Positions 23,348 through 32,039 of a stretch of DNA of 64,000 nt are shown piece by piece. Under the pieces are notes generated by a model. That model did no database searches and was not told the DNA's origin. It worked only from the letters and a program-made list of their open reading frames with translations. The DNA comes from Streptomyces asoensis. GTDB taxonomy: Bacteria > Actinomycetota > Actinomycetes > Streptomycetales > Streptomycetaceae. The translations under genes and the position numbers were made by a program. Within the stretch, counting starts at the first letter, position 1; every line of letters starts with the position of its first letter. The stretch spans positions 1,984,001 to 2,048,000 of the forward strand of contig NZ_BNEB01000002.1 of the NCBI RefSeq assembly GCF_016860545.1, read 5' to 3'.

Positions 23348-24685
23348 GTGCTCGAAGTCAACGGTGGCAAGCGGATCGCCGGATCGGTCCGCACCTCCGG
23401 TTTCAAGCACTCCCTGGTCACGTCGGCAGCCGCCGCTGTCGCGGCGGACGCCGACGTGGTCCTCGACAACTGCCCGGACATCGTGGAGACGGACGTGCTC
23501 TCACGCGTCTTCACGACACTCGGCGGCCGCGCGCGGTACGCCGAGGGCACCCTGACCCTCAACGGCTCCGGGATCGAGCACAACGTGCTCCCGGCCGACC
23601 TCGTCAGTTCGATCCACGGCTCCCTCTACCTCGTGCCCGGTCTGGTGGCCCGCCTGGGATCCGTCCATCTGCCCGCCAGCGGCGGCTGCCGCATCGGCGA
23701 GGGCCCCAAGGGACGTCCGGTGCGCCATGTCCTGGACGTCATGGAACGCTTCGGCGCGACCGGCGGGACGACCGCCGAGGGCGGACTGAAGGTCAGGGCC
23801 GCACGGCTGACGGGCTGTGAGATCGACCTGCTCGACTACACCCGCAACCGGGCGCTCATGAGCGGTCCGCTCTACGGGGGAGCCACCAAGACCGCCCTGC
23901 TCACCGCCGCGGCGGCCGAAGGCGTCACCACCTTGCACCACCTCTATCCCAAGCCGGACGTCGTCGCGCTCATCGACGTCCTGCGGGAGCTGGGCACCGA
24001 CATGACGTGGACCGGCCCGGAGACCCTGGTCATCCGCGGCAGCGGCATCGGCGCGCTGCGCCGGGACGTCCGCTACACCCTGCCGCCGGACCTGATCGAG
24101 GTCGTCACCTGGATCTGCGCGGCCGTGACCGTGGGCGACGGGCCGGTGCACATCACGGGCCCCGGCATGGACCGGGCGGTGGCGGCGCTGGCACCCGAGT
24201 TCGACGTGCTGCGCCGGATGGGCGTGGTGACCGACCACGAGGCGGACTCGGTCACGGCCCACCCGGCCGAACGGCCCCTGGCTCCCGTCGAGGTCCTCGC
24301 CGCCTCCCGGGGCGTGTTCAGCGACAGCCAGCCCTTCTTCGCGCTGATGGCCGGGTGGGCCGAGGGGGCGACGCTCATCAGCGAGGCCGTGTGGGAGCAC
24401 CGCTACGGCTACGTCCCGGGTCTGACCGCCCTCGGCATGGACGCCGTCCAGGACGACTACGCGCTGAGGGTCGACGGCGTCAGGACCCCGCACCGGACGG
24501 GCCAGGACCTCACGGCGACCGACCTGCGGGCGGCCGCGGTGCTGCTGCTGGCCGCGCTCGCGGTGCCGGGACGGACCGTGCTGCGCAACACGCACCACCT
24601 CGACCGCGGATACCGCGACATCGTGGGCGACCTGCGGTCGCTGGGCGCGGACGTCACCCCGGCGGCCGACCCGGCCGCCGGCTGA
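23348..24685 (+). CDS. polA: PolA, MurA-like enolpyruvyltransferase acting on a uridine nucleotide
   Basis: A 445-residue EPSP-synthase-fold enzyme related to MurA. The catalytic cysteine loop is present as SGGCRIGEGPKGRP, aligning with the MurA Cys115 loop. Other segments include GPLYGGATKTALLTAAAAEG and the C-terminal ADLRAAAVLLLAALAVPG-like motif seen as ATDLRAAAVLLLAALAVPGR. In polyoxin and nikkomycin pathways this enzyme transfers enolpyruvate from PEP to the 3'-OH of UMP, the committed step. GTG 23348 was chosen for GGAGG seven bases upstream; a longer start overlapping the polB stop is possible. It is converged upon by the polC-polQ2 operon. Confidence 0.92.
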   Translation: MLEVNGGKRIAGSVRTSGFKHSLVTSAAAAVAADADVVLDNCPDIVETDVLSRVFTTLGGRARYAEGTLTLNGSGIEHNVLPADLVSSIHGSLYLVPGLVARLGSVHLPASGGCRIGEGPKGRPVRHVLDVMERFGATGGTTAEGGLKVRAARLTGCEIDLLDYTRNRALMSGPLYGGATKTALLTAAAAEGVTTLHHLYPKPDVVALIDVLRELGTDMTWTGPETLVIRGSGIGALRRDVRYTLPPDLIEVVTWICAAVTVGDGPVHITGPGMDRAVAALAPEFDVLRRMGVVTDHEADSVTAHPAERPLAPVEVLAASRGVFSDSQPFFALMAGWAEGATLISEAVWEHRYGYVPGLTALGMDAVQDDYALRVDGVRTPHRTGQDLTATDLRAAAVLLLAALAVPGRTVLRNTHHLDRGYRDIVGDLRSLGADVTPAADPAAG

Positions 24686-24697
24686 GAGGGCCCGTCA

Positions 24698-24739
24698 GGC
24701 GTGTGTGGCAGGCCCGCGAACGGGCCTGCCACACACGCC
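24698..24739. terminator. Bidirectional terminator between polA and polQ2
   Basis: A perfect 19-bp inverted repeat (GGCGTGTGTGGCAGGCCCG and its complement) around the tetraloop CGAA fills the 55-bp gap between the convergent ends of the two polyoxin operons. It would stop transcription from both sides. Confidence 0.85.
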
Positions 24740-24740
24740 G

Positions 24741-25307
24741 TCACGCGCGGGAACCGTCGTGGGTGCGGCCCGCGGGCGGCAGCGAACGCAGCCAGCGCCT
24801 GGCCTGCGCGGCCGTCCGCAGACGGACCACGGGAACGTCGGGATGCCGGGCGAACCAGGCGGCGGTCTCGGCCCGTCGCGTGCCGTGCCGGGACCAGGCC
24901 CAGCGCACCGGGTGGCGGGGGGAGAACAGCAGCGCGCGCCAGGTCTCGGTGTTGTCGTGCCACAGGGGGCGGCGCAGCAGCACGCGCGAGAGCGACCTGC
25001 GGATCACCCGGTGCATCACCGTGTGCCGGGGCAGGTCCAGCCAGACGAACAGCTGCGTCCTGGCCGCCAGCAGGTCGCCGACGATCCAGTGGTACTGGGC
25101 GTCGCAGACCCAGGCCTCCGACGCGGTGAACCGGGCCACGTCGTCGGTGAACTCCGCTCTGCGCGACCAGTGCGGGCCGTGGTACAGGGCGTCCATCTCG
25201 ATGTGGGGGATGCCGAGCCGCTGTGAGAGGGCTGCGGCGAGCGAGGTCTTCCCGGCGCCGGATATGCCGGCGATCAGGATCCTGCGCGGGTCTGCGGGCT
25301 CGGTCAT
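24741..25307 (-). CDS. polQ2: PolQ2, P-loop kinase (cryptic 2'-phosphorylation)
   Basis: A 188-residue adenylate-kinase-like P-loop protein. Walker A is ILIAGISGAGKTSLAAALSQ at the N-terminus; IEMDALYHG and FVWLDLPRHTVMHRVIRR are the substrate and lid regions typical of this small-kinase group. Work on nikkomycin and polyoxin biosynthesis showed that a cluster kinase adds a temporary 2'-phosphate to nucleoside intermediates; by position and family this gene is that enzyme. It is the last gene of the long leftward operon, overlapping polQ1 by 4 bp. The symbol rests on the published name order. Confidence 0.75.
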   Translation of the reverse strand: MTEPADPRRILIAGISGAGKTSLAAALSQRLGIPHIEMDALYHGPHWSRRAEFTDDVARFTASEAWVCDAQYHWIVGDLLAARTQLFVWLDLPRHTVMHRVIRRSLSRVLLRRPLWHDNTETWRALLFSPRHPVRWAWSRHGTRRAETAAWFARHPDVPVVRLRTAAQARRWLRSLPPAGRTHDGSRA

Positions 25308-26575
25308 GCGGGGGTGTCTCCTTCACCGCGTCGCGGTACGAGGGCGGTCAGCGCGGCCGTCGCCGCGCCGAGCGCGACGAGCGTCAGCCACAGGACGGCG
25401 TTGCCCGCGGTGAGCAGGAAGGCGCCCACGGCGGGGGCGAGCACGGCGGCGGCACCCCAGGCCAGCTGGAAGGTCGCGCTGTAGCGGCCCTTGTACTCCT
25501 CGGGCGCCGCCGCGTTGGCCAGGACGGTCATCACGGGTGCGAACAGGGCATCCGCCACGGCGCCGGCCACCGCGGCTCCCAGGACCACGGGAACGGCCCA
25601 CCCCGGCGTCAGCCGGCCGGCGGGCGCCAGCAGCAGGAAGGCGACGGCGAAGACCAGGCAGGCGAGCCGCAGCGGACGCAGCGCCGAGCCGTGCCCTCCG
25701 AAGCGGCGCACCGCCTGCTTCTGGGCGAGCAGCAGCGCCACGGAACTGGTGATGAGCGCGGCCGCGGGCAGCCAGGACGGTCCGTGCAGGACGTCGAGGG
25801 CCACCAGCGGCAGCATCACCGTGAGGCTGTCCGTCATCAGCGCGAACGCCAGCTGTGTCAGGCACAGCAGGAGGAAGGGGCGGTCGGCGAGGGTGCGGCG
25901 CCAGGCCGGACCCGTCGCCTTCGGTGCCGGCCGGGACGCGGCCGGGGCGCCGGTGCGGCGGGGCACGCGCACGCCCAGCATCAGCAGGGCCGCGGCGAGG
26001 AAGGTCGCCCCGTTCAGCCAGGCGATCAGATGGAGGCGGCCGGGGTGCTGGAGGAGCGCGGCGCTCAGGACGGCGGCCAGTCCGGCGCCCGTCATCCAGC
26101 CCGCGGTGCGCAGCATGTTCTGGGTGGCGAGGACGGGCAGGAGTCCGTCCTTGCCGACGACCTGTTCGAGGGCCGGGGTGTTCGCCGTCCAGAACAGGCG
26201 CTCGCACGCCGCGAGCACGGCGGCCAGGGCGATGAGCTGGCCCACGGACGTGATCAGCGGATAGACCAGGAAGACGGCGCCGCGCAGCACGTTGCTGAGC
26301 TGGACGAGCGGGAGGGCGCCCCAGCGGTCGACCAGCGTGCCGGCGAGGGGGCCGGTCAGCAGGCCGATCAGGCCGCCCGCGGTGAGCGCCGCGCCCGTCA
26401 CGTCCAGCGGTATGTGCTGCGCGCGGGTGAAGAAGATCAGCGCCAGGGGCGTCCACAGGCCGTTGCCGACCGCGTCGGCGAACAGCGCCGCCAGGTACCA
26501 CCGTCGGGCGTGGGGGCGGTGTGCGGGCGGGCGCTGTCCCGGCCGGGTGGAGGCGAGGTGCACGGTGGCGTCCAA
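25304..26575 (-). CDS. polQ1: PolQ1, MFS transporter (probable polyoxin exporter)
   Basis: A protein of about 423 residues with 10-12 hydrophobic segments and MFS features: an N-terminal half ending in the loop GTLVDRWGALPLVQLSNVLR (motif A-like, after TM2) and a central cytoplasmic loop rich in Arg/Pro (about 205-225). It resembles drug-type exporters, so export and self-protection are the likely roles. The start is unclear: TTG 26575 or GTG 26563, neither with a good ribosome binding site. A 153-bp gap, the largest in the operon, separates it from polP. Confidence 0.78.
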   Translation of the reverse strand: MDATVHLASTRPGQRPPAHRPHARRWYLAALFADAVGNGLWTPLALIFFTRAQHIPLDVTGAALTAGGLIGLLTGPLAGTLVDRWGALPLVQLSNVLRGAVFLVYPLITSVGQLIALAAVLAACERLFWTANTPALEQVVGKDGLLPVLATQNMLRTAGWMTGAGLAAVLSAALLQHPGRLHLIAWLNGATFLAAALLMLGVRVPRRTGAPAASRPAPKATGPAWRRTLADRPFLLLCLTQLAFALMTDSLTVMLPLVALDVLHGPSWLPAAALITSSVALLLAQKQAVRRFGGHGSALRPLRLACLVFAVAFLLLAPAGRLTPGWAVPVVLGAAVAGAVADALFAPVMTVLANAAAPEEYKGRYSATFQLAWGAAAVLAPAVGAFLLTAGNAVLWLTLVALGAATAALTALVPRRGEGDTPA

Positions 26576-26728
26576 GGGGTCGGTGGTGAAGCCGACCGGT
26601 GGCCGGCGCGGAGGAGGTGGCGTCCGCGGAGTGCGCTGTGCCCCGGGCGGGGTCCGTTGCGAGCCGGGCGGGACGCCGCGGGTACGGCGCCCCGTCTACG
26701 GTGTGTCATGAGTTCTTGGCGGTGCCGG

Positions 26729-27571
26729 TCATGGGCTCACCGTGGTGCCGGTGCGCCGTCCGGTGAGCAGGTGCTCGCGGACCGCGTGGGGGATGCGTCC
26801 GTCGGCGATCCGTGCCGTCGCCACCCCGGCCCGCACCGCCTGGCTGCACGCCTGGACCTTGGGGATCATTCCGCCGGTCAGCCGGGGCAGCAGCGCGTCC
26901 GCCTCGGCCGCCGTCAGCCGGTCGAGCACCTCGCCCCGGTCCGGCTGCCCGGGGTAGAGGCCCGCCACGTCGGTGAGCAGCAGCAGGGTGTCCGCGCGCA
27001 GGGCCGCCGCGAGCGCCGCCGCGGCGAGGTCGGCGTTGACGTTGCGGACGCCGCTGCCGTCGGCGGAGCGCGCGATGCTGGAGACGACCGGGACCAGGCC
27101 GGCGTCCAGCAGCGTCCGCAGCAGCCGGTCGTCCACGTCGACGATGTCGCCGACGAGGCCGAGGTCGACCCGCTGCCCGCCGTGGAACACCTGCCGGTCG
27201 GCGGCCGTGAAGGTGCGGGCGTCCTCGCCGGTGAGGCCGACGGCCAGCCGGCGCTCCCGGTTGAGCAGGCCGACCAGCCGGCGTTGCACCTGGCCGGACA
27301 GGACCATGCGGACGACCTCCATGGTGGGCGGGGTGGTGACCCTGAGCCCGTGCCGGAAGACCGGCTGGATGCCGAGCCGCTCCAGATGGGTGTCGATCTG
27401 CGGGCCGCCGCCGTGGACGACGACGACCCGTGTTCCGGCGTCGGCCAGCTCGGCGACGTCCTCGGCGAAGGTGCGGCCGGCGTCGCCCTCGTCGAGGACG
27501 GAGCCGCCGCACTTGATCAGCACGGTCCGGCCCGCGAGGGGCCGTGCGGGTGCTGCCGGTGCGGTGCTCAC
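26729..27571 (-). CDS. polP: PolP, acetylglutamate-kinase-like enzyme
   Basis: A 280-residue amino acid kinase related to ArgB. TVLIKCGGSVLDEG, RVVVVHGGGPQIDTHLERLG, SADGSGVRNVNADLAAAALA, LLLLTDVAGLYPG and LTGGMIPKVQAC cover the usual ATP, substrate and feedback-site positions. In the carbamoylpolyoxamic acid route it is placed as the kinase that phosphorylates N-acetylglutamate for reduction by PolM. The GTG start overlaps the polO stop (GTGA). An arginine-pathway ArgB is excluded by the surrounding operon. Confidence 0.88.
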   Translation of the reverse strand: MSTAPAAPARPLAGRTVLIKCGGSVLDEGDAGRTFAEDVAELADAGTRVVVVHGGGPQIDTHLERLGIQPVFRHGLRVTTPPTMEVVRMVLSGQVQRRLVGLLNRERRLAVGLTGEDARTFTAADRQVFHGGQRVDLGLVGDIVDVDDRLLRTLLDAGLVPVVSSIARSADGSGVRNVNADLAAAALAAALRADTLLLLTDVAGLYPGQPDRGEVLDRLTAAEADALLPRLTGGMIPKVQACSQAVRAGVATARIADGRIPHAVREHLLTGRRTGTTVSP

Positions 27572-29289
27572 CCGGTGGCCGCGCCGCCGCGCTGGTAGAG
27601 GACGCCCTCGCTCCAGACCCGGTCGACCTTGCCCCAGGCCATGGCCGAGGCGGCGTCCGGGAAGAAGCCGCTGCCGTTGAGGTTGGCGCTGGTGTTGCAC
27701 AGCACCGGGACTCCGCTCACACGGTGGTAGGCGGTGAGGATGTCGGAGAGCAGCGCGTCGTCGTCCGGACTCACGGTCTGAAGGCGTGCCGTGCCGTCCA
27801 GGTGCACGACCGCGGGGATCCGTGAGGTCCAGCCGGGCCGTACGGCGTGGTCGTACAGCATGTGGGGGTCGGGCGTGCCCGGGTCGAAGATCTCCGGTGC
27901 CTCCTCGACGAGGCAGATGGGTGCGACGGGGCGGTAGTACTCACGGCCCTTGACCTGGTTGAGGGTCTCCTTCATGGCGGCGTCGGTGGCCGCGGCGAGG
28001 ATGCTGCGGCCGCCCAGGGCGCGGGGGCCCAGTTCGGCCCGTCCGTGCAGCACCACGACCGGCTCCTGCCCGGTGTGCAGCACCCGGGCGAGTTCGTCGG
28101 GCGAGCAGGGGCGGGCGGTCCAGCCCTGCGGTGTCCCGGTGGTGGGGGTCAGCGCCGGGCCCAGCCGGGTGTGCCACTCCAGCGCGGGGACGGCGTTCCG
28201 GCCGCCGATCGCGCCGAGCACGGCCGCGCCGATCGCGGATCCCGCGTCGTTGGGGAAGGGCGGGACCCACATCCGCCGTACCAGGGGCAGGGCGCGCAGC
28301 GCGCTGTTCCACTTGATGTTCAGCGCGCAACCGCCCGCGAAGCACAGGTTCCACGGGCCGTCGCCCTTCCAGGCCCGGATCCTCGCGTCCAGCCGTTCGA
28401 GGAGCAGGTTCTGGAGGAACTCGTGCACGCTGGCCAGGACGTCCTCGTCGGACACGGCGAAGGGCTGCACCTGTTCGCGTACGGCGCGGAAGAAGTCGTG
28501 CAGCGGCGGCATGGAGGGCTCGAAGAGGCTGCCGAAGCCTCCGACGGTCCGGGAGTGCTCCGCGGCCGCCGGGGACGCCTCGTTCTCGTAGTGGTCGTGG
28601 AAGACCGAGGCCAGTACCTCGAGCACCGCTTCGCTGGGCTTGCCCAGGGCGATGTACGCCATCAGCTTCCCGGCGACCGACAGGTCGTCGACGTTGGCGG
28701 ACTGACGGTCCCGGCGGAACGGGCCGAAGTGATGGCCGGCGGTGGCGTAGGTGTGACCGATCAGGGGGAAGAGGGATCCGCCGTTCTCCACGCCGGCCTC
28801 GGGGTCCACCCAGTACAGGCGCGGGAACATGCCGCCGTCCCAGACGAGCACGAAGGCGGGTTCGCCGCGCCGCGCGAACTCGCTGGTGCAGTAGGTGCTC
28901 AGCACGTGTCCCGCGGCGTGCGTGTGGCTGGTGTACGGGTAGGGGACGCCGTCGACGGTGAAGGTGCCGGACACCGACGGACGCAGCAGGTCGGGGGAGG
29001 TCCGCGATTCGCGGTACGGGCCGACGACGAGTTCCAGCGGCTGTCCGCGGTCGGCCGTGTCCACCGTCCCGCTCTCGTCGCCGTCCCAGCCGTCGACGAC
29101 GAAGGCGTCGACGTCCTCCATGCGGTACCCGTGCTCGGCGAGGATCGTGGGCACGATGCCCAGGTCGCCGATGGCGCTGTAGCGCGGGTTGTTGGCGAGT
29201 TTCTCCATCTCCACGCTCAGGACGAGGCGCCGGTCGTCGACCAGCGCGACAGCACCGTCGTGAGTCAGTTTCAGGCCACAGGTGATCAT
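27568..29289 (-). CDS. polO: PolO, O-carbamoyltransferase
   Basis: A 573-residue member of the NodU/TobZ carbamoyltransferase family. The N-terminal Kae1-like domain opens MITCGLKLTHDGAVALVDDR and carries the histidines in SHTHAAGHVLSTY. The segment LCFAGGCALNIKWNSALRAL and the C-terminal ELGPRALGGRSILAAATDA are standard for the family. Carbamoyl phosphate and ATP are the usual donors. In polyoxin biosynthesis it carbamoylates the side-chain hydroxyl of the alpha-amino-delta-hydroxyvaleric acid unit. It overlaps polN and polP by 4 bp on each side. Confidence 0.93.
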   Translation of the reverse strand: MITCGLKLTHDGAVALVDDRRLVLSVEMEKLANNPRYSAIGDLGIVPTILAEHGYRMEDVDAFVVDGWDGDESGTVDTADRGQPLELVVGPYRESRTSPDLLRPSVSGTFTVDGVPYPYTSHTHAAGHVLSTYCTSEFARRGEPAFVLVWDGGMFPRLYWVDPEAGVENGGSLFPLIGHTYATAGHHFGPFRRDRQSANVDDLSVAGKLMAYIALGKPSEAVLEVLASVFHDHYENEASPAAAEHSRTVGGFGSLFEPSMPPLHDFFRAVREQVQPFAVSDEDVLASVHEFLQNLLLERLDARIRAWKGDGPWNLCFAGGCALNIKWNSALRALPLVRRMWVPPFPNDAGSAIGAAVLGAIGGRNAVPALEWHTRLGPALTPTTGTPQGWTARPCSPDELARVLHTGQEPVVVLHGRAELGPRALGGRSILAAATDAAMKETLNQVKGREYYRPVAPICLVEEAPEIFDPGTPDPHMLYDHAVRPGWTSRIPAVVHLDGTARLQTVSPDDDALLSDILTAYHRVSGVPVLCNTSANLNGSGFFPDAASAMAWGKVDRVWSEGVLYQRGGAATG

Positions 29290-29792
29290 GAGCGTTCAGC
29301 TCCTTGCCGAGGCGGGGTGAAGGCGGGGGGCGCGGTGCGCGGGGCGACGGGGCGCCGGTACAGGTGCGATCCGCGGCCCGGGGGGAGCAGGTCGGCCCAT
29401 ACGGCGGGCATGTGCTGGGGTTCGGTGCGGGTGAAGCCGTGCCGGACGAACCACCGGCCGCTGTGTTTGGAGGCCGCCAGGAGGAAGCGGCAGCCGCCCA
29501 GGGCGGCCAGGGCGTCCGCGCGCTCCACCATCCGGCCTCCGATGCCGAGCCCTTGGCGGTCGGCGGCGACGCAGAGGTTGTACAGCAGCAGGTCGTCCCC
29601 GAGCCGGGTCAGGCCGACGCAACCGATGACGCGCGAGTCGTGCACGGCGGTCAGGTAGTCGCCGATCCGGTTGCGGAACTGCGTACCGCTGCGGGCGACG
29701 AGCAGGTCGTCGGCGACGAAGGGCTCGGAGAGCCGGGCGATGCCGGGTGCGTCCGTGGCCAGCGCCGGGCGTACGACGACGTCCTCACGCAT
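29286..29792 (-). CDS. polN: PolN, N-acetyltransferase starting the carbamoylpolyoxamate branch
   Basis: A 168-residue GNAT enzyme. The acetyl-CoA site is AADRQGLGIGGRMVERADAL (about residues 85-104), preceded by LLLYNLCV and followed by FLLAASKHSGRWFVRHGF. This pattern resembles ArgA-type N-acetylglutamate synthases. PolN is described as acetylating L-glutamate and later recycling the acetyl group, an arginine-like acetyl cycle. The start overlaps the polM end by 8 bp. Confidence 0.9.
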   Translation of the reverse strand: MREDVVVRPALATDAPGIARLSEPFVADDLLVARSGTQFRNRIGDYLTAVHDSRVIGCVGLTRLGDDLLLYNLCVAADRQGLGIGGRMVERADALAALGGCRFLLAASKHSGRWFVRHGFTRTEPQHMPAVWADLLPPGRGSHLYRRPVAPRTAPPAFTPPRQGAERS

Positions 29793-30552
29793 GGCGCCGG
29801 GCGAAGCCGAGCCCGAACGGCTGGTCGGTGGGCATGATCTCGATCATGTTGACGTTGACGTGCGGGGGCCGCGACAGGCACCACAGGACGGCGTCGGCGA
29901 CGTCGTCCGGGGACAGCGGGCTCACTCCGTCGTAGAGGCGGTCGGCCCGCTCCTGGTCGCCGTCGTAGCGCACGAGGGCGAACTCGGTGCGGGCCATGCC
30001 GGGCGCGACGCAGCTGACCCGGACGCCGGTGCCCTCCAGGTCGGTGCGCATGCTCAGGCTGAGCTGGTGCACGAACGCCTTGGTCGCCGCGTACACGTTG
30101 CCGCCCGCGTAGGGGTAACGCGCCGCGATGGAGCCGATGTTGACGATGTGACCGCGTCCGCCGGCGATGAGCCGGGGGAGCAGCAGCGTCGTGGTGTGCA
30201 GCAGTCCGCTCACGTTGGTGTCGACCATCCTGCGCCAGTCGTCCACCTTCGCCGACTGCACCGGGCCGAAACCGCTGGAGAGGCCCGCGTTGTTGACCAG
30301 GCCCACCACCGGGGGGCAGTGGGGAAGATGCTCGTCGAGCGCGCGTTCCAGCGCGTCCAGGTCCGTCACGTCCGCCACCGCGGGCAGCACCCGGCCCGGC
30401 CCTTCCCCGTCGGCGAGTTCCGCCAGCCGGTCGGCGCGGCGGGCGACCGCGATCACCGTGTGCCCTTGCGCGGCGAGCCGGCGCGCGGTGACGCGGCCGA
30501 AGCCCGACGACGCCCCGGAGACCACGACGGTCCCCAGTTCCTGACTGCTCAC
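29785..30552 (-). CDS. polM: PolM, SDR-fold dehydrogenase doing a tandem reduction
   Basis: A protein of about 255 residues. The classical SDR motifs are intact: VSGASSGFGRVTARRL (cofactor), NNAGLSSGFG, NIGSIAARYPYAGGNVYAAT (Ser and Tyr) and the following Lys. PolM is reported to take the acyl phosphate made by the kinase through aldehyde to alcohol, replacing ArgC. The GTG start at 30552 was chosen for GAGGTGGGG just upstream; an ATG six codons earlier is also in frame. Confidence 0.9.
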   Translation of the reverse strand: MSSQELGTVVVSGASSGFGRVTARRLAAQGHTVIAVARRADRLAELADGEGPGRVLPAVADVTDLDALERALDEHLPHCPPVVGLVNNAGLSSGFGPVQSAKVDDWRRMVDTNVSGLLHTTTLLLPRLIAGGRGHIVNIGSIAARYPYAGGNVYAATKAFVHQLSLSMRTDLEGTGVRVSCVAPGMARTEFALVRYDGDQERADRLYDGVSPLSPDDVADAVLWCLSRPPHVNVNMIEIMPTDQPFGLGFARRHA

Positions 30553-30609
30553 GTGCCCCACCTCATGCAATCGTCATCTGTGCGTGCCCTGCTGCCGGGT
30601 GACGGCATG

Positions 30610-31341
30610 TCACATGGGGTCGTAGCTCATCAGCAGCATGTCGCGGGTGCCCTCGCCCAGCGAGGGATCGGCGACCGAGACGTCCGCGACCCCGTGCCGG
30701 ACGCGGGGGTCGTCGCCGAAGAAGGAGTCGAGGCAGTCGGTGAAGACCTTCTCGGTGATCAGCTCGTGCTCCGGTGTGTACACGCTGGTCCTGCCGCCGC
30801 TGATGTTGTGCCGGTTGACCATGTGCAGGCTGACGTAGGTGCAGCCGTCGCGGTGGACGCCCTCGGGGGTGGGCCGCCCCTGCGCGTCGTCGCGGGCGAC
30901 GATGCGCACGCAGTGCACCTGCACGGCCCACTGCTCCACCTCGGGCAGCGGCAGGCGGCCGACGTTGAAGTCGATGAGCGCGGTCAGGAAGGCGCCCTCG
31001 CGGACCTCGTCGGTCAGCTCCTCGTACTTGCGCCACTGTCCGCCGGCGAAGGCGTTGTTCTCGACGGTCTGGAAGTAGCCCGGGTTGTCGGCGACCAGCA
31101 GTTCACCGGTGGCGGGGCGCCAGGTGTAGCGGGTGTGCCGCCGGTAGCGGTAGTTGCCCCCGTCCGGCAGGTACGGGTCGGCCGGCAGGTCGTCGTAGGA
31201 GGCCGCGAGGGTCTTGAGGCTGTCCTGGAGGGCGGCGGGTACCCGCATGTCGCTGCCGGGGACCATGGAGAAGCCGGTGCGGACGAGGTCTCCGGTGATG
31301 TCGGCCGGGCTGGACAGGGCGGCCGTGGGTCGGGTGAGCAC
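30610..31341 (-). CDS. polL: PolL, Fe(II)/2-oxoglutarate dioxygenase (sequential hydroxylase)
   Basis: A 243-residue protein resembling the 2OG-Fe dioxygenase family that includes amino acid hydroxylases such as isoleucine dioxygenase. The metal site HxD appears as EGVHRDGCTYVSLHMVNRHN, and the distal His and Arg region follows the GGRTSVYTPEHELI segment. PolL is known to hydroxylate the carbamoylated amino acid twice to give carbamoylpolyoxamic acid. The GTG start has AAAGGAA about eight bases upstream. The remaining gaps to polM (57 bp) and polK (56 bp) are short. Confidence 0.9.
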   Translation of the reverse strand: MLTRPTAALSSPADITGDLVRTGFSMVPGSDMRVPAALQDSLKTLAASYDDLPADPYLPDGGNYRYRRHTRYTWRPATGELLVADNPGYFQTVENNAFAGGQWRKYEELTDEVREGAFLTALIDFNVGRLPLPEVEQWAVQVHCVRIVARDDAQGRPTPEGVHRDGCTYVSLHMVNRHNISGGRTSVYTPEHELITEKVFTDCLDSFFGDDPRVRHGVADVSVADPSLGEGTRDMLLMSYDPM

Positions 31342-31397
31342 GGGAGGTTCCTTTCTTCCGCCGAGAGGCGGGCTGTTCCGTGGCGGGCTGGGGTCGG

Positions 31398-32039
31398 TCA
31401 GGTGCGGGCGAAGTGGACGAGCAGCGCCCGCCGGTCGTCGGGGCAGCCCTCGGACACCGGGGGGACGCCGTGCCAGGAGTCGTCGGAGCGAACCAGCACC
31501 ACCGACGTGCCGAGCAGCGGCAGGACCCGCCGGGCGACGTCCTTCATGTCCGGCCCGCGCAGCACGTGCAGGTCGCCCTGCCACTCGCTGCGCCAGGTGT
31601 CGTTGAAGTAGAAGAGATGGGTGACCGCCTTGTCGGGGCGGTCGGTGTGCGGCTGGATCCAGCAGCCGCTGGAGTACCGCGTCATGCGGGCCTCGACGGT
31701 GCAGCCGTCCAGGTCGGCGCCGGTCAGCTCGACGAGGGCGTCCCGGTAGTCGTCGGAGGTCACCTCGTCGACCAGCAGGCGCCAGGCCTCGGGCAGGGTG
31801 TCCACGGCCTCGCGGTGCTGCCGGCCCTCGCTCACGAGGGTCCGGTTGTGCATCAGGTAGTGCTTGCCCCGGCCGCTTCCCGGCCGCCGTTCGCTGCGCA
31901 CGAACCCGTCGGCGGCGAACCCGTCGTTCAGCGTGCGCGCCGTGTCGTCGTCGCGGAAGGAGCTCGGGACGACCGCGTAGTGGTAGGGGTCCTTCTCGAG
32001 CCGCGCGTCGCGCAGGGCCTGAAGGTCAATCAGCGTCAT
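31398..32039 (-). CDS. polK: PolK, 2-oxoglutarate/Fe(II) oxygenase of the nucleoside branch
   Basis: A 213-residue 2OG oxygenase. The facial triad is complete: QPHTDRPDKAVTHLFYFN supplies His and Asp, and SDDSWHGVPP the distal His, with an Arg shortly after for 2OG. The family is shared with PolC and PolD. In the aminohexuronic acid pathway a 2OG enzyme carries out an oxidative C-C cleavage of the octosyl acid skeleton; PolK is the usual assignment, though the exact step cannot be read from sequence. The start overlaps the polJ end by 14 bp. Confidence 0.87.
   Translation of the reverse strand: MTLIDLQALRDARLEKDPYHYAVVPSSFRDDDTARTLNDGFAADGFVRSERRPGSGRGKHYLMHNRTLVSEGRQHREAVDTLPEAWRLLVDEVTSDDYRDALVELTGADLDGCTVEARMTRYSSGCWIQPHTDRPDKAVTHLFYFNDTWRSEWQGDLHVLRGPDMKDVARRVLPLLGTSVVLVRSDDSWHGVPPVSEGCPDDRRALLVHFART

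Noticed and set aside
22509..24685. ThyX and MurA-like genes as ordinary primary-metabolism enzymes
   Set aside because: Both occur side by side, ahead of a complete set of polyoxin genes, which is exactly the polB-polA arrangement. Housekeeping thyX and murA lie in different contexts.
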